The notes beneath the pieces were generated by a model. That model saw nothing but the letters and a program-made list of their open reading frames with translations, was not told the DNA's origin and did not search any database. Shown here one piece after another: positions 25,148 to 34,919 of a stretch of 64,000 bases of DNA. This DNA is from an uncultured Schlesneria sp. (lineage in GTDB: Bacteria; Planctomycetota; Planctomycetia; Planctomycetales; Planctomycetaceae), in assembly GCA_903899985.1 (NCBI GenBank), contig CAIULL010000164.1, positions 1 to 64,000 of the forward strand, in the 5' to 3' direction. The position numbers and the translations under genes are program-made. Each line of letters opens with the position of its first letter. Position 1 is the stretch's first letter.

Positions 25148-25858
25148 TTGAAGATCCGAAGTCGCTGGTTGACGAAAGTTGCTGCATTCAGCGCGGTTGC
25201 AGTCTGTCGTCTGCTGTTTTGGACCTGCCGTAAGAAATTTGTGGGCGAAACGCTCGAACGTGGCATGCACCCGAGTGTTGACGACGAATACTTTGTCCTG
25301 TGCGTCTGGCACGATGCATTGCTGTTGCCGACGTTTGCCGCGCCACGCTGGCTTCGCAAGCGTTGCTGTTGCCTCGTCAGCCAGCATCAGGATGGTTCTT
25401 ACCTGGCAGATGCGATGGCCTGGATGGATTACACAACCGTGCGGGGTTCCACCAAACGGGGTGGAGTTGAAGCGCTTCGGCAACTGGTCAATGATACAGC
25501 CGGCAAACATATTATCGTGACCCCTGATGGCCCTCGCGGACCGAGGCGAAAGTTGAAACACGGCGCCGCGTTCGTCGCCGCTCAAACAGGACGACGACTC
25601 CTTCCAGGCGCGTTCGTCGTGAATCGTGGATGGCGAATTCCCGGAAGCTGGACGGATCTGCTGGTCCCCATGCCGTTCACAACCGTCTACATCATGACAG
25701 GCGAACCGATCTCGATTCCCGAGGGGATTTCACGGGCCGAACTCGGTGATTACGTCATGGCGGCACAACAGGCCATGGATGTTTTGAACGCAGAGGCTGA
25801 CCGAATGGTCAACGGCCAACAACCTCCCGAGGTCATCAGACATGCGAAAGCGGCATGA
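25148..25858 (+). CDS. Lysophospholipid acyltransferase-like (DUF374)
   Basis: 236 residues from a TTG with GGAG upstream; an ATG at 25141 is out of frame. DUF374 pattern: His55-Asp56 of VWHDALLLP, SQHQDGSYLADAM, RGSTKRGGVEALRQL, and VTPDGPRGPRRKLKHGAAFV. Known relatives acylate lipid A or lysophospholipids at the inner membrane. A hydrophobic N-terminal segment fits membrane association. Confidence 0.85.
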   Translation: MKIRSRWLTKVAAFSAVAVCRLLFWTCRKKFVGETLERGMHPSVDDEYFVLCVWHDALLLPTFAAPRWLRKRCCCLVSQHQDGSYLADAMAWMDYTTVRGSTKRGGVEALRQLVNDTAGKHIIVTPDGPRGPRRKLKHGAAFVAAQTGRRLLPGAFVVNRGWRIPGSWTDLLVPMPFTTVYIMTGEPISIPEGISRAELGDYVMAAQQAMDVLNAEADRMVNGQQPPEVIRHAKAA

Positions 25859-25940
25859 GGCTGGTATCATGCACCATTGATGTTCAGATTCGTGTTGGTA
25901 TGGTGGACCTCCCAACAGACTTGATGGAGGTTTCTCGCCG

Positions 25941-26933
25941 ATGCGTATTGGTCATGTTTCTGTTGCTCATCCGATCACGCTCGCTCCGATGGAAGAGCAC
26001 ACAAATCCCCCGTTTCGACTGCTGATGAAGCAGCACGGGGCCAGTCTTGTCTGCGGTGAACGAATCGATGCCTGCGATGTGGCCAAGCGGGATCGTCGAG
26101 CCATGCGATTGCTGTCGACAACCCCCGGTGAACGCCCCTCCGTCGGTCAAATCAGTGGACGCGATCCCCACGAAATGAGCGAAGCCGCCAAGATTGTTGA
26201 GGCCGAGGGGTTTTCGATCGTCGATCTGAATTTCGAGTGTCCGATCCGACGGCTGATTGGGCGAGGTGAAGGTGGGGCCCTGATGGCTGACCCCACAGCA
26301 ATTGCGAAGATCGTCGAGTCAGTGGTCAAAGCGGTCTCGATCCCTGTGACACTGAAAATTCGCTCGGGGCCGGACGGCGAAAATGAAACGGCACCGGAAA
26401 TCGCCCGATTGGCAGAAAAAGCAGGGGCTGCTGCCGTCGACGTCCACGCACGAAGTGTCGCACAGTCGTATGTTGGTGGCCCGGACTGGTCAGTGGTGAC
26501 CCGCGTGAAACAGGCCGTATCGATTCCCGTTCTGGGAAGTGGCGGAATCCGCGAAGCGACGGATACCGTTCGATTTTTGAAAGAGACAGGAGCGGACGGC
26601 GTGGCGATCGGGCGTGGTTGCCTCGGTAACCCCTGGATCTTTCAACAGGCACGATCGCTGGTCCTGGGAGGCGCCGCCATCGCACCCCCTTCTCCAACCG
26701 AACGAGCCAGAGTGCTGCTCACTCTTGTGGAAGGTGAGTTCGACTACTACGGAAATCATCTTGCGCTGAAGCGATTACCTCGCACGAGTTGCTACTTTGC
26801 CAAGTTTCTGACGGATTTTGCGGGTTTTCGCACAGCCGTCCAACAGGTGAAGAACTTCGCAGACTTCCGCCGACTTGTGCGGGATCATTTCAATTCGGCC
26901 AGCCCGCAGTCTGTGGTTGATACGACGAACTGA
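25941..26933 (+). CDS. dus: tRNA-dihydrouridine synthase
   Basis: 330 residues; strong GGAGG ribosome binding site. FMN-dependent barrel: TLAPMEEHTNPPFR, DLNFECPIRR with catalytic Cys100, Lys139 (VTLKIRSG), His169/Arg171 (VDVHARSVAQSY) and the phosphate-binding GSGGIREA and IGRGCLGNPW. It reduces uridine in the D-loop of tRNA. Unusual: the Cys motif is NFECP rather than the common NxGCP. Which of DusA/B/C it equals cannot be told; layout is closest to DusB. Confidence 0.93.
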   Translation: MRIGHVSVAHPITLAPMEEHTNPPFRLLMKQHGASLVCGERIDACDVAKRDRRAMRLLSTTPGERPSVGQISGRDPHEMSEAAKIVEAEGFSIVDLNFECPIRRLIGRGEGGALMADPTAIAKIVESVVKAVSIPVTLKIRSGPDGENETAPEIARLAEKAGAAAVDVHARSVAQSYVGGPDWSVVTRVKQAVSIPVLGSGGIREATDTVRFLKETGADGVAIGRGCLGNPWIFQQARSLVLGGAAIAPPSPTERARVLLTLVEGEFDYYGNHLALKRLPRTSCYFAKFLTDFAGFRTAVQQVKNFADFRRLVRDHFNSASPQSVVDTTN

Positions 26934-26964
26934 CTGCTGTTGCTTCCTGGAAGGAATTGACGAG

Positions 26965-27061
26965 GGGGTCGGGCGTTCCCATTTCAAAATTGGCCCAATG
27001 GATCACATTGTCATTGCAAATCGCGTGACTGGCTAATTTTGAAATTTGAACACCCGACCCC
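26965..27061. repeat. ~97-bp palindromic element, family A copy 2
   Basis: GGGGGTCGGGCGTTCCCATT TCAAAATTGGCC ... GCTAATTTTGAAATTTGAAC ACCCGACCCC. Same ends as copies at 7388, 60373 and 60645. Between convergent dus and rpe. Confidence 0.9.
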
Positions 27062-27070
27062 GCAACCTGC

Positions 27071-27751
27071 CTAACTGGCCTTTGTTGCCAACCGCGTGAG
27101 ATTTTCGATCGCAACTCGATAGTCCGGCTCGTCGAAAATGGAACTTCCCGCGACAAAAATCTGACAACCCGCCTCCGCCGCTGATGAAATTGTTGAGGCT
27201 CCGATCCCCCCATCAATCGACAACAGCGTCTTCGGAGCGACCAGAGATTTCAGCGTTCGAACTTTTTCCAGCACTTCCGGCTTAAACTTTTGCCCGCCAA
27301 AACCTGGTTCAACACTCATCACTAATACCAGATCGCATTCCGCCAGAAAGGGTTCGATCCGTGTGACAGCCGTACCGGGATTGATTGCTAACCCGGCTTG
27401 TCGCCCCGCCGCTCGAATTCGCTTTAACAACGCGGTTGGCTCCGGGACCGCCTCAATGTGGATTGTAATCGCATCGCAGCCCGCCTTGAGGTAGTCGTCC
27501 AGATATTTCTCCGGATCGCTGATCATCAGATGAGCGTCAAAAAAAGCCTTCGTACGCGCCCGGACACTCTGGATCACCATCGCTCCGTAAGAAAGATTCG
27601 GTACGAAATGACCGTCCATCACATCCCAATGTAACCAGTTCGATCCCGCACCAGTCAGCCGATCGATCTCGCGGTTCAAATCCCCGAAATCACACTTGAG
27701 CATCGAAGGAGCGATGATGGGTGGCTGATATAATTCGGTCGAAATGGTCAT
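27071..27751 (-). CDS. rpe: Ribulose-phosphate 3-epimerase
   Basis: 226 residues, standard length. Metal ligands His41, Asp43 (HWDVMDG), His74 (DAHLMI) and Asp180 (LSIDGGIG) are present, with PSMLKCDF and VEPGFGGQ loops. It interconverts ribulose-5-phosphate and xylulose-5-phosphate in the pentose phosphate pathway. No strong ribosome binding site. Confidence 0.96.
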   Translation of the reverse strand: MTISTELYQPPIIAPSMLKCDFGDLNREIDRLTGAGSNWLHWDVMDGHFVPNLSYGAMVIQSVRARTKAFFDAHLMISDPEKYLDDYLKAGCDAITIHIEAVPEPTALLKRIRAAGRQAGLAINPGTAVTRIEPFLAECDLVLVMSVEPGFGGQKFKPEVLEKVRTLKSLVAPKTLLSIDGGIGASTISSAAEAGCQIFVAGSSIFDEPDYRVAIENLTRLATKAS

Positions 27752-28218
27752 TTTAATCTCGCGTCCCCGCTTTCCGTTGAACCGGGATTAACGGGGATGA
27801 TGGTGTGAAAAAGAACTTAGATCACGCGTAAGTTTAACTGCCAAGCTCAGACACTTGGAGCGACCGACCTGAATTTTCTCGAATATACAGGCAGATTCAG
27901 ACTCATCGAACCTTGTCCGCCCTGCTGAAATGACAATTGCCGATGAAAGGGGTCCGCAATTTTTTCGGGTCATTCAATCTCAAAACGCGTCACAATCGGC
28001 ATCAAACGTCTTCTTCCGAGTGCGCGAGTCAAATTCATTATGCACGTTGACATCCGCCGTCGCTGACTCCCGCGTTTCAATGTCGACGACAAAAAACGGA
28101 CCGAGACGACACCGTCCCGGTCCGCAAGTCATGGTTTTTTCCGGTTCAGGCCCCCGCAACGCGCGGGTGACACACCAACCTCAACCCATCGTCGTCGCGC
28201 ACAAGCCGCCCGCGGCGG
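27752..28218. other. Intergenic stretch after glutamine synthetase
   Basis: About 470 bp between rpe and the GSIII gene, both minus strand. It holds the GSIII terminator near 28091-28124; the rest shows no gene or repeat that I recognise. Confidence 0.5.
28091..28124 (-). terminator. Rho-independent terminator of GSIII gene
   Basis: CGGACCGAGACG (28097-28108) pairs with CGTCCCGGTCCG (28113-28124) around an ACAC loop; AAAAAA at 28091-28096 reads as a T-tract on the minus strand. Confidence 0.85.
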
Positions 28219-30420
28219 TTACTTGATGAAGAGCATTTCCTGGTAGGTGGGGAGAGGCCAATGGTCGTCGGCGACGATTGACTCAAGTTCGTCTACGACG
28301 GCTCGAACGGCTTCCATCGCTGGCTTGACCTGTTTTGCACAACGCTCGGCAGCCTGCTTTGGATTGCTGACACCGTGTCCCCCGTGGCCACCTTCTTCGT
28401 TCAAGTGTTCGAGCGCTGCAGTCTTTTCGCTGAGTGATTTAATCAAACTGCTCAGCTTAATCAGCAGCGAGGCATCAAAATCAACGCCCGCAGCCTTGCA
28501 GTTGGCTGACGCCGCCGCCAGTTCACTTTGATATCGGACAGCAGCGGGATAAATAATTGTCTTGGCGATTTCATGCGTCTGTCGCGCCTCAACATTGATC
28601 GTCAGGACGTATTGCTCGAAATAGATTTCTTCGCGGCTGGCGACTTCGCGTGGAGTCAAGACCTTGTACTTTTCCATCATGGATACGACGGCGGGATCAG
28701 TAATTGCGGGCAATGCGTCAATCGTCTGCTTCAGATTAGGAAGGCCTCGCTTGGCCGCCTCAACCTGCCATTCTTCGGAATAACCATCTCCATTGAAGAC
28801 GACCGAACCATGCTCATTGATAATCGACTTGAGCAGTGTCTGGACCGCGCCCGCGAGTTTTGATGAATCACCACCCGTTGCTTTTTCAAGCTCGGTTGCG
28901 ATGTAGTCAAGAGATTCGGTCATGATCGTATTCAGTGCGACCAACGGCCCCGACAACGATTGACTGGCCCCGACAGCACGGAATTCGAACTTGTTTCCCG
29001 TAAACGCAAACGGGCTTGTTCGATTGCGGTCACCAGCGTCTTTTGGCAAAGCGGGCAGCGTGTCGACGCCAACAGTCATCACGCCCGCTTGCTTACTGGT
29101 TGCCGCCGTACCGCTCTTCTTGATCTGTTCAAACACATCGGCCAACTGATCTCCGAGAAAGATCGAGATAATCGCTGGTGGTGCTTCGTTTGCACCGAGA
29201 CGATGATCATTGCCAGCGTGAGCGACAACGGCTCGCAGCAACTTGCTGTGCTTGTGAACGGAACGGATCACGGCCGCACAGAAGACGAGGAATTGCATGT
29301 TTTCGTGGGGTGTCTTACCTGGATCAAGCAAGTTCCCCTGGGCGGAATTCCCCAGCGACCAGTTGCAGTGTTTACCTGAACCATTGACGCCAGCAAACGG
29401 CTTTTCGTGCAGCAGGCACTCCATCCCGTACTTTGCCGCCACCTTCTTCAGAGTCAGCATGAGTAATTGCTGATGGTCTGCGGCAACGTTGGCGTTTTCA
29501 TAGATTGGGGCAACTTCGTACTGGCCAGGCGCCACTTCGTTATGCCGCGTCTTGACTGGTACACCAAGCTTGAACAGATCGCGTTCGCATTCCAGCATGA
29601 AGGCGAGGACACGTTCAGGAATGGCACCGAAATACTGGTCGCAGAATTCTTGACCCTTTGGAGGCTTCGCACCGAAGAGAGTTCGACCGGCACTGATCAG
29701 GTCTGGCCGAGCAAAAAAGAAGTTCCGGTCAATCAAGAAGTATTCTTGCTCGGGGCCGCATGAAGCGGTAACGAGTGGAATATTCTTATGTCCGAACAAT
29801 TTCAGGACGCGTTGAGCCTGTGTGTTCAACGCCTTCATCGACCGCAAGAGCGGGGTCTTCTTATCGAGGGCTTCGCCCGTCCATGAGAAAAACGCCGTTG
29901 GAATAACAAGTGTCGTTCCGTTCGGATTTTCCAGAATGAATGCGGGGCTGGTGACGTCCCAGGCCGTATATCCCCGGGCTTCAAAGGTCGCTCGAATTCC
30001 ACCGGAAGGGAAGCTGGACGCATCAGGTTCGCCCTGAGTCAACGCCGATCCGCTAAACTCATTGACCGCCCCACCGGTACCATCGGGGGTCAGAAAGCTA
30101 TCGTGTTTTTCGGCACTCATCCCCGTCAGGGGATAAAACATGTGAGCGTAGTGTGTCGCTCCCTTTTCAATGGCCCAGTCTTTCATCGCCGCCGCGACAG
30201 TATCAGCCACGGTGGAATCGAGCGGTTCACCCAACTCAATCGTTTTCATGACCGACTTGAAAATGCTTTTCGGCAAGCGATCTTTCATCACCTTGACGCT
30301 GAAGACATTCGTCCCGAACAGTTCGCTGCTTGGCGTTTCAGCGAAATTGAGGGGAGCCGAAATCGGCGCGTAATTCGTGACTGCCTGGATTGCCTGAAAT
30401 CGAGCTGTGCTACCACTCAT
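28219..30420 (-). CDS. glnN: Glutamine synthetase type III
   Basis: 733 residues from the ATG at 30420; the frame is open to 30492. Length and motifs are those of [67 protein letters not shown] and [14 protein letters not shown]. It makes glutamine from glutamate, ammonia and ATP; GSIII is a hexameric ring pair distinct from GSI and GSII. It is divergent to the GSII gene and ends at a terminator. Confidence 0.96.
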   Translation of the reverse strand: MSGSTARFQAIQAVTNYAPISAPLNFAETPSSELFGTNVFSVKVMKDRLPKSIFKSVMKTIELGEPLDSTVADTVAAAMKDWAIEKGATHYAHMFYPLTGMSAEKHDSFLTPDGTGGAVNEFSGSALTQGEPDASSFPSGGIRATFEARGYTAWDVTSPAFILENPNGTTLVIPTAFFSWTGEALDKKTPLLRSMKALNTQAQRVLKLFGHKNIPLVTASCGPEQEYFLIDRNFFFARPDLISAGRTLFGAKPPKGQEFCDQYFGAIPERVLAFMLECERDLFKLGVPVKTRHNEVAPGQYEVAPIYENANVAADHQQLLMLTLKKVAAKYGMECLLHEKPFAGVNGSGKHCNWSLGNSAQGNLLDPGKTPHENMQFLVFCAAVIRSVHKHSKLLRAVVAHAGNDHRLGANEAPPAIISIFLGDQLADVFEQIKKSGTAATSKQAGVMTVGVDTLPALPKDAGDRNRTSPFAFTGNKFEFRAVGASQSLSGPLVALNTIMTESLDYIATELEKATGGDSSKLAGAVQTLLKSIINEHGSVVFNGDGYSEEWQVEAAKRGLPNLKQTIDALPAITDPAVVSMMEKYKVLTPREVASREEIYFEQYVLTINVEARQTHEIAKTIIYPAAVRYQSELAAASANCKAAGVDFDASLLIKLSSLIKSLSEKTAALEHLNEEGGHGGHGVSNPKQAAERCAKQVKPAMEAVRAVVDELESIVADDHWPLPTYQEMLFIK

Positions 30421-31113
30421 AAAGTGTACTTTCAAACGAGGAAACAAAGGGTGAGCGCGAAAATGCCTTTGCCGTGCGAACTTCGCACGCAATCAGAATG
30501 CTAAAACCAAAATGTCGATTCGGAGAAATAGCGTATCTGAAAGGTCAGCAGAGAAAACGACCCAATGGCCGAGCTCTACCGCAAGCCGATTTTTGCATTC
30601 TTCTCCTTTGAATACAACGATATGCGTCGCTCGATCCCAACTTCTGCCCGTTATTTCTACATTTCAGTTGTTGAGCGAGAATTCGCAAGCACGTGAAAGG
30701 AGAACCTTCCGTCGCGGAAACAGATTCTGGTATGCCTTTTCTTCCCATGAAATCGGGAGATACAAACAACACAAACACCAATGGCTCCGATGGTTTCGCC
30801 TACGCCACACTCACAAAAATGACGCTTTTTGCAACACGCAATCCATGCGAAGTGAAGTTGAGAGGCAATTCACGCAAACCATCGAAATGCCCGAATTCGG
30901 GCAATAAATCCCAAACATTAGGCATAACTATGATTTTTGGTCATGACAATTTCGATTTCCGAAGAACAGAAACTGCTGTGGCAGAATGATTTCCAACATT
31001 CATCCCTCCACCCTAATTCGATGCGCGGAATACGATTTGCTGAATGGTGGTGCCTGATCCCGAACAACTTATGTCGCGGACTGCTTAAGAGAACGAAGGA
31101 CGAGGAGAATTTG
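30421..31113. other. Divergent promoter region between two glutamine synthetases
   Basis: About 690 bp without a supported gene; an in-frame extension of GSII to 30937 exists but lacks a good start. No sigma-54 or PII-linked motif could be recognised by eye. Promoters for both genes must lie here. Confidence 0.5.
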
Positions 31114-32136
31114 ATGGCAAAGTTTAAGTTGGAATACATTTGGCTCGACGGTTACACACCGGTTCCTAACATCCGAGGCAAGACCCTCATCAAGGAATTT
31201 GACAAAGAGCCAACGCTGGAACAGCTTCCGAATTGGGGTTTTGACGGAAGTTCCACGAAACAGGCCGAAGGGCATTCTTCGGATTGCGTGCTTAAACCTG
31301 TTGCCAGCTTTCACGATGCATCTCGAACAAACGGCGTGATTGTTCTTTGCGAAGTTCTCCTTCCAGATCTCACACCGCACCCCACCAACGCACGTGCGAC
31401 GATCCTTGACGATCCCGATACATGGTTCGGCTTCGAGCAAGAATACTTCCTCTATAAAGATGGCCAGCCACTTGGCTTCCCTGCAGAAGGTTTCCCCAAA
31501 GAAGGCCAGGGACGATACTACTGTGGCGTTGGCTACAGCCAGATGGGTGACATTGCCCGCGAGATCGTCGAAGAACATCTCGACCTTTGCCATGCTGCCG
31601 GTATTAACCACGAAGGGATTAACGCCGAAGTGGCCAAAGGGCAGTGGGAATTCCAGGTCTTCGGCAAAGGCTCAAAACGCGCTGCCGATGAAATGTGGGT
31701 CGCCCGATATATCCTTGCCCGTCTGTGCGAAAAATACGGAGTGGACGTCAACTTCCACTGTAAGCCGCTTGGTCAAACGGACTGGAACGGCTCAGGTATG
31801 CACACCAACTTCTCGACGAAATATCTCCGCGAAGTCGGTGGCAAGGCCTACTTCGAGGCATTGATGGCAGCTTTCGACAAACACAAAGCCGATCATATTG
31901 CCGTCTACGGGCCAGACAATCATCTGCGTCTCACCGGCCTCCACGAAACTCAGTCGATTCATAAATTCAGCTGGGGCGTTGCCGATCGCGGTGCTTCGAT
32001 CCGCGTTCCGAACTCATTCCCGAAGAATGACTGGAAAGGTTACCTGGAAGACCGCCGCCCCAATTCTCAGGGCGACCCATACCAGATCGCCAGCCGGATT
32101 CTGGAGACAATCGCGAGTGTACCGCTCCCGAAATAA
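31114..32136 (+). CDS. glnII: Glutamine synthetase type II
   Basis: 340 residues; GAGGAG 7 bp before the ATG at 31114. Eukaryote-like GSII: IWLDGYTPVPNIRGKT, NWGFDGSSTKQAEGHSSD, FGFEQEYFLY, GINAEVAKGQWEFQVF, DWNGSGMHTNFSTK, HKFSWGVADRGASIRVP. A smaller eight-to-ten-subunit enzyme with the same reaction as its neighbour. Followed by a clear terminator. Confidence 0.96.
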   Translation: MAKFKLEYIWLDGYTPVPNIRGKTLIKEFDKEPTLEQLPNWGFDGSSTKQAEGHSSDCVLKPVASFHDASRTNGVIVLCEVLLPDLTPHPTNARATILDDPDTWFGFEQEYFLYKDGQPLGFPAEGFPKEGQGRYYCGVGYSQMGDIAREIVEEHLDLCHAAGINHEGINAEVAKGQWEFQVFGKGSKRAADEMWVARYILARLCEKYGVDVNFHCKPLGQTDWNGSGMHTNFSTKYLREVGGKAYFEALMAAFDKHKADHIAVYGPDNHLRLTGLHETQSIHKFSWGVADRGASIRVPNSFPKNDWKGYLEDRRPNSQGDPYQIASRILETIASVPLPK

Positions 32137-32200
32137 ATCGTCTCCACTCCTTTTCGTCGCGGCATTTTAATGTCGTGATGAGGGAAATGACCTTTAAAAG

Positions 32201-32236
32201 ACATCGCCGCCCCTTGCCGGGCGGCGGTGTTTTTTC
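32201..32236 (+). terminator. Rho-independent terminator of GSII gene
   Basis: ACATCGCCGCCC and GGGCGGCGGTGT pair around a short loop, followed by TTTTTT. Confidence 0.88.
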
Positions 32237-32732
32237 GTTTCGAAACATTTGATTTACTTGGACGGCGCGAAGATCCGTATATTGGAACAGAACGCTGTGG
32301 GCTGATGAAACGTCCTAAAGAAGGGAGAGATAGGCTGCTGGCGACGAATTGTGTTTGGAAGAAACTCCAGGAAAAGGGGGCACGATTTAACGACTTCGGT
32401 TAAGTCGTGCTCTTCGACTACGCCGCCTATCGCGAGGAAGTCACGGCCTTGTCGAAGACTCCAGCGAGGATCTTGCTCAAACCAACGTAGCCGTCCGCCT
32501 CCGCCGAGACGATAGCCGAATTGCAGCAGACCTCGACTGACACTTGAAAGCTCCGAAAAATTACGAGGTTGTTGGCAATTCGGCTTTCTTCTTGCAGAGC
32601 TAGAAGGCGACTTTTGCGGAGACGCAGAAACTTGGCTCATCGAGTCAAGTTTCGGACCCGAAGGAGTCCAAAACCGTGGCACCCCGAGTTTTCGACCGGT
32701 AATAGCGCTCGTAAAACGAGTGATGCCAGATT
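32237..32732. other. Gene-free stretch
   Basis: About 500 bp. A hairpin of GCACGATTTAAC with GTTAAGTCGTGC occurs at 32380-32411. A 160-codon open frame on the minus strand (32254-32736) has no family resemblance and lacks a ribosome binding site, so it is not called. Confidence 0.4.
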
Positions 32733-33464
32733 TCATGACTGGCGTCGTTGGACTGCCGATCCAAATGCTTTCCAGATGCGTAAATTCCCAGCAGGTTCTT
32801 CTGGCATCCGTTCAGGATGAAACTGAAGCCCGACAATAAAATCGCATTTTGGATCGTAGTAACCCTCAATCAACCCGTCGTCTGCCCGAGCCATCGGAAT
32901 GAATCGGGGCGCCAATTCCCGCACTCCCTGATGATGGTAGCTATTCACAGGCAGTTCGGTTCGACCGTACCACTTGTGTAGCGGCGTACCCGGAATGATC
33001 TCGACCCCATGACGATAGGTATCGTAATGGTCGTTATCGATGTGCTTCAGCCGGGATTTCTTTTCCTTCTGCACGTCGCCGAACAGGGTCCCTCCGCAAA
33101 CGACATTCAGCAATTGCGAACCGCGACAAATCCCGAAAATCGGAAGCTTCTTTCGCAGCGCGGTACGGATGAGCCGAATTTCGATTTCATCCTTGAGCGG
33201 ATGGATTTGCTCGACGTACCGATGATTGGCGTCCGTCGCCTCATAATGGATTGGCTCGACGTCCTCCCCTTCGACAATCAACAGCCCGCTCATATTGGCC
33301 ATATAATCGGAGAGGCAAGCGAGCGTCCCTTCGACGACAGGAACCATTACTGGCAGAAGCTTCAATTGAATCAGAAGCCGGAGATGCGCTTCGGACACGT
33401 AATCAATATACTTTTCCTTGCGGAGCGTCCTGCGAGTCACCACGACGACAGAAGGGCGATTCAT
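32733..33464 (-). CDS. Class I glutamine amidotransferase / peptidase C26
   Basis: 243 residues; AAGGAG 9 bp upstream, inside the end of the preceding gene (ATGA overlap). Nucleophile elbow GICRGSQLLN with the catalytic Cys, and QFHPERMP with the His-x-Glu of the triad. VNSYHHQGV is the substrate-loop motif of the PuuD-like group that hydrolyses gamma-glutamyl bonds. It is translated together with the aminotransferase, so the two act in one pathway, possibly on gamma-glutamyl or amidated substrates near the glutamine synthetases. Confidence 0.85.
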   Translation of the reverse strand: MNRPSVVVVTRRTLRKEKYIDYVSEAHLRLLIQLKLLPVMVPVVEGTLACLSDYMANMSGLLIVEGEDVEPIHYEATDANHRYVEQIHPLKDEIEIRLIRTALRKKLPIFGICRGSQLLNVVCGGTLFGDVQKEKKSRLKHIDNDHYDTYRHGVEIIPGTPLHKWYGRTELPVNSYHHQGVRELAPRFIPMARADDGLIEGYYDPKCDFIVGLQFHPERMPEEPAGNLRIWKAFGSAVQRRQS

Positions 33465-34588
33465 CCGAGCAACTCCTTCAGGGCTTCGACCAGCTGACTA
33501 TCTTTTTCATGACCTTGCGATGCAACACGGATGTGGTACCTGTCCATGCCGATCTTGTTCGAGCAATCGCGGACGTACATTCGATGTTCTTTCAAAAGTC
33601 GCGTCTGAAGTTCCAGGGCTGTCATCCCCCCGTTGACCTTGAACAGGATAAAATTCGCGCCTGTCGGGTAAACGGAGATCCCCTTAAGCTCGATCAGGCG
33701 ATCGTAAAGCCAGCGAACGTCGTTAATGAGTCGTATCCGTCCCTCGTGGTAAGCCGCATCTGTCGACGCCAGCAACGAAAGGAAATACTGGGCAAAGGAA
33801 TTGACGTTCCAGGTCGGAATGAACCGGCGCATGCGGTTAAGGACATAAAGGTTTTCGCTATAGCAATAACCCAGTCGCAGGCCGGGGACTCCACAATGTT
33901 TGCTCATACTGCGGACCAGCAGCAGGTTGGAAAAATGCTTTGCCACCGGAAGCAGACTGGGCACCGACTCACCGGCAAAATCGATGAACGATTCATCGAC
34001 AACGATGAGTTCCATATCTTTGGCTCGTTTAAGAAATTCGAACATGGAATCCAGCGAGTGGAGCTGGCCAGTCGGATTTCCGGGATTGATGATCAGCAAC
34101 GAGGTGAGTCCGCGTGAGCGCACCCAACTAATGTAGTCGTCCAGATCCAGCCGATAATTATCTTCCGCTTTTAAAAAATAGAGTTCCGCATCGCGTTGTT
34201 GCCTCAGCTTTTCGATATATTCGCCAAAGGTCGGGACCGGCACAGCGATTCTTTCGATGAGCGTTGCGTTCATCGCGACAATCAGTTCGGTGGCTCCGTT
34301 TCCCACGATCAGGTTTTCGGGTTTCAGCTGGAACAATTCCGCCAGATACTTCTGGCCCAGAATCGGATTGCTTGAAGGATAAGACTTAAGAAGATTGACG
34401 AAGTTCTCCTTGATCAGATCCAGCATTTCCGGTGTCGGATAATAGGGATTAGAAATGAAACAGAAATCGATAATGTCTTTTGATTTTTCATATCCAACCA
34501 GGTCGGTCAGTGATGGCGAATGTGAGGTCTCATTAAAAAGATGCTTGCTCGAATCGAGCGTCGCAGCATCGGGATTTGCGCCTTCCAC
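33461..34588 (-). CDS. PLP-dependent aminotransferase, HisC-like
   Basis: 375 residues from a GTG at 34588, preceded by AAGGAG 5 bp away; the frame continues to 34741. Fold type I: NPYYPTPEML, GNGATELIVAMN, INPGNPTGQLH, VVDESFIDFAG, and SMSKHCGVPGLRLGYC with the PLP-binding Lys. Similar to histidinol-phosphate aminotransferase or CobD-like enzymes; it is far from any his genes, so the substrate is open. Overlaps the amidotransferase gene by 4 bp. Confidence 0.8.
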   Translation of the reverse strand: MEGANPDAATLDSSKHLFNETSHSPSLTDLVGYEKSKDIIDFCFISNPYYPTPEMLDLIKENFVNLLKSYPSSNPILGQKYLAELFQLKPENLIVGNGATELIVAMNATLIERIAVPVPTFGEYIEKLRQQRDAELYFLKAEDNYRLDLDDYISWVRSRGLTSLLIINPGNPTGQLHSLDSMFEFLKRAKDMELIVVDESFIDFAGESVPSLLPVAKHFSNLLLVRSMSKHCGVPGLRLGYCYSENLYVLNRMRRFIPTWNVNSFAQYFLSLLASTDAAYHEGRIRLINDVRWLYDRLIELKGISVYPTGANFILFKVNGGMTALELQTRLLKEHRMYVRDCSNKIGMDRYHIRVASQGHEKDSQLVEALKELLG

Positions 34589-34919
34589 GATCACTCCTTG
34601 ACAACATGAAACAGTCGATCGCAACAACTTGGCGAAGGTCTGGCGGAAGTTGCCCCACCGCAAAACGGCCGTCCCCGGATCGACCTCCAGACCAACACGT
34701 GAAATTATAGAGCCTGAAGGTGAGATCCAATAGCCGACCATCGGAACGACGGCTCATTCGACGCGATTTCAATGCGAAACTCAATTCACCTTACAGAACG
34801 CCACGAGCGAGTTGTTGCCGGTCATCAACGTCGTTGCTACAACTCAGTAAAACATCGACTTCGAGTTTTTTAGTTCCAGAAAAAACCAGGTCAAAGCCTG
34901 GACACCAACGAAACGAGAA

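Noticed and set aside
30421-31113. Extended GSII start at 30937 and a sigma-54 promoter
   Set aside because: ATG at 31114 has a good ribosome binding site and fits family length; no GG-N10-GC type spacing could be confirmed.
32254-32736. 160-codon minus-strand frame
   Set aside because: Overlaps an intergenic hairpin region, no start signal, composition unlike a protein.
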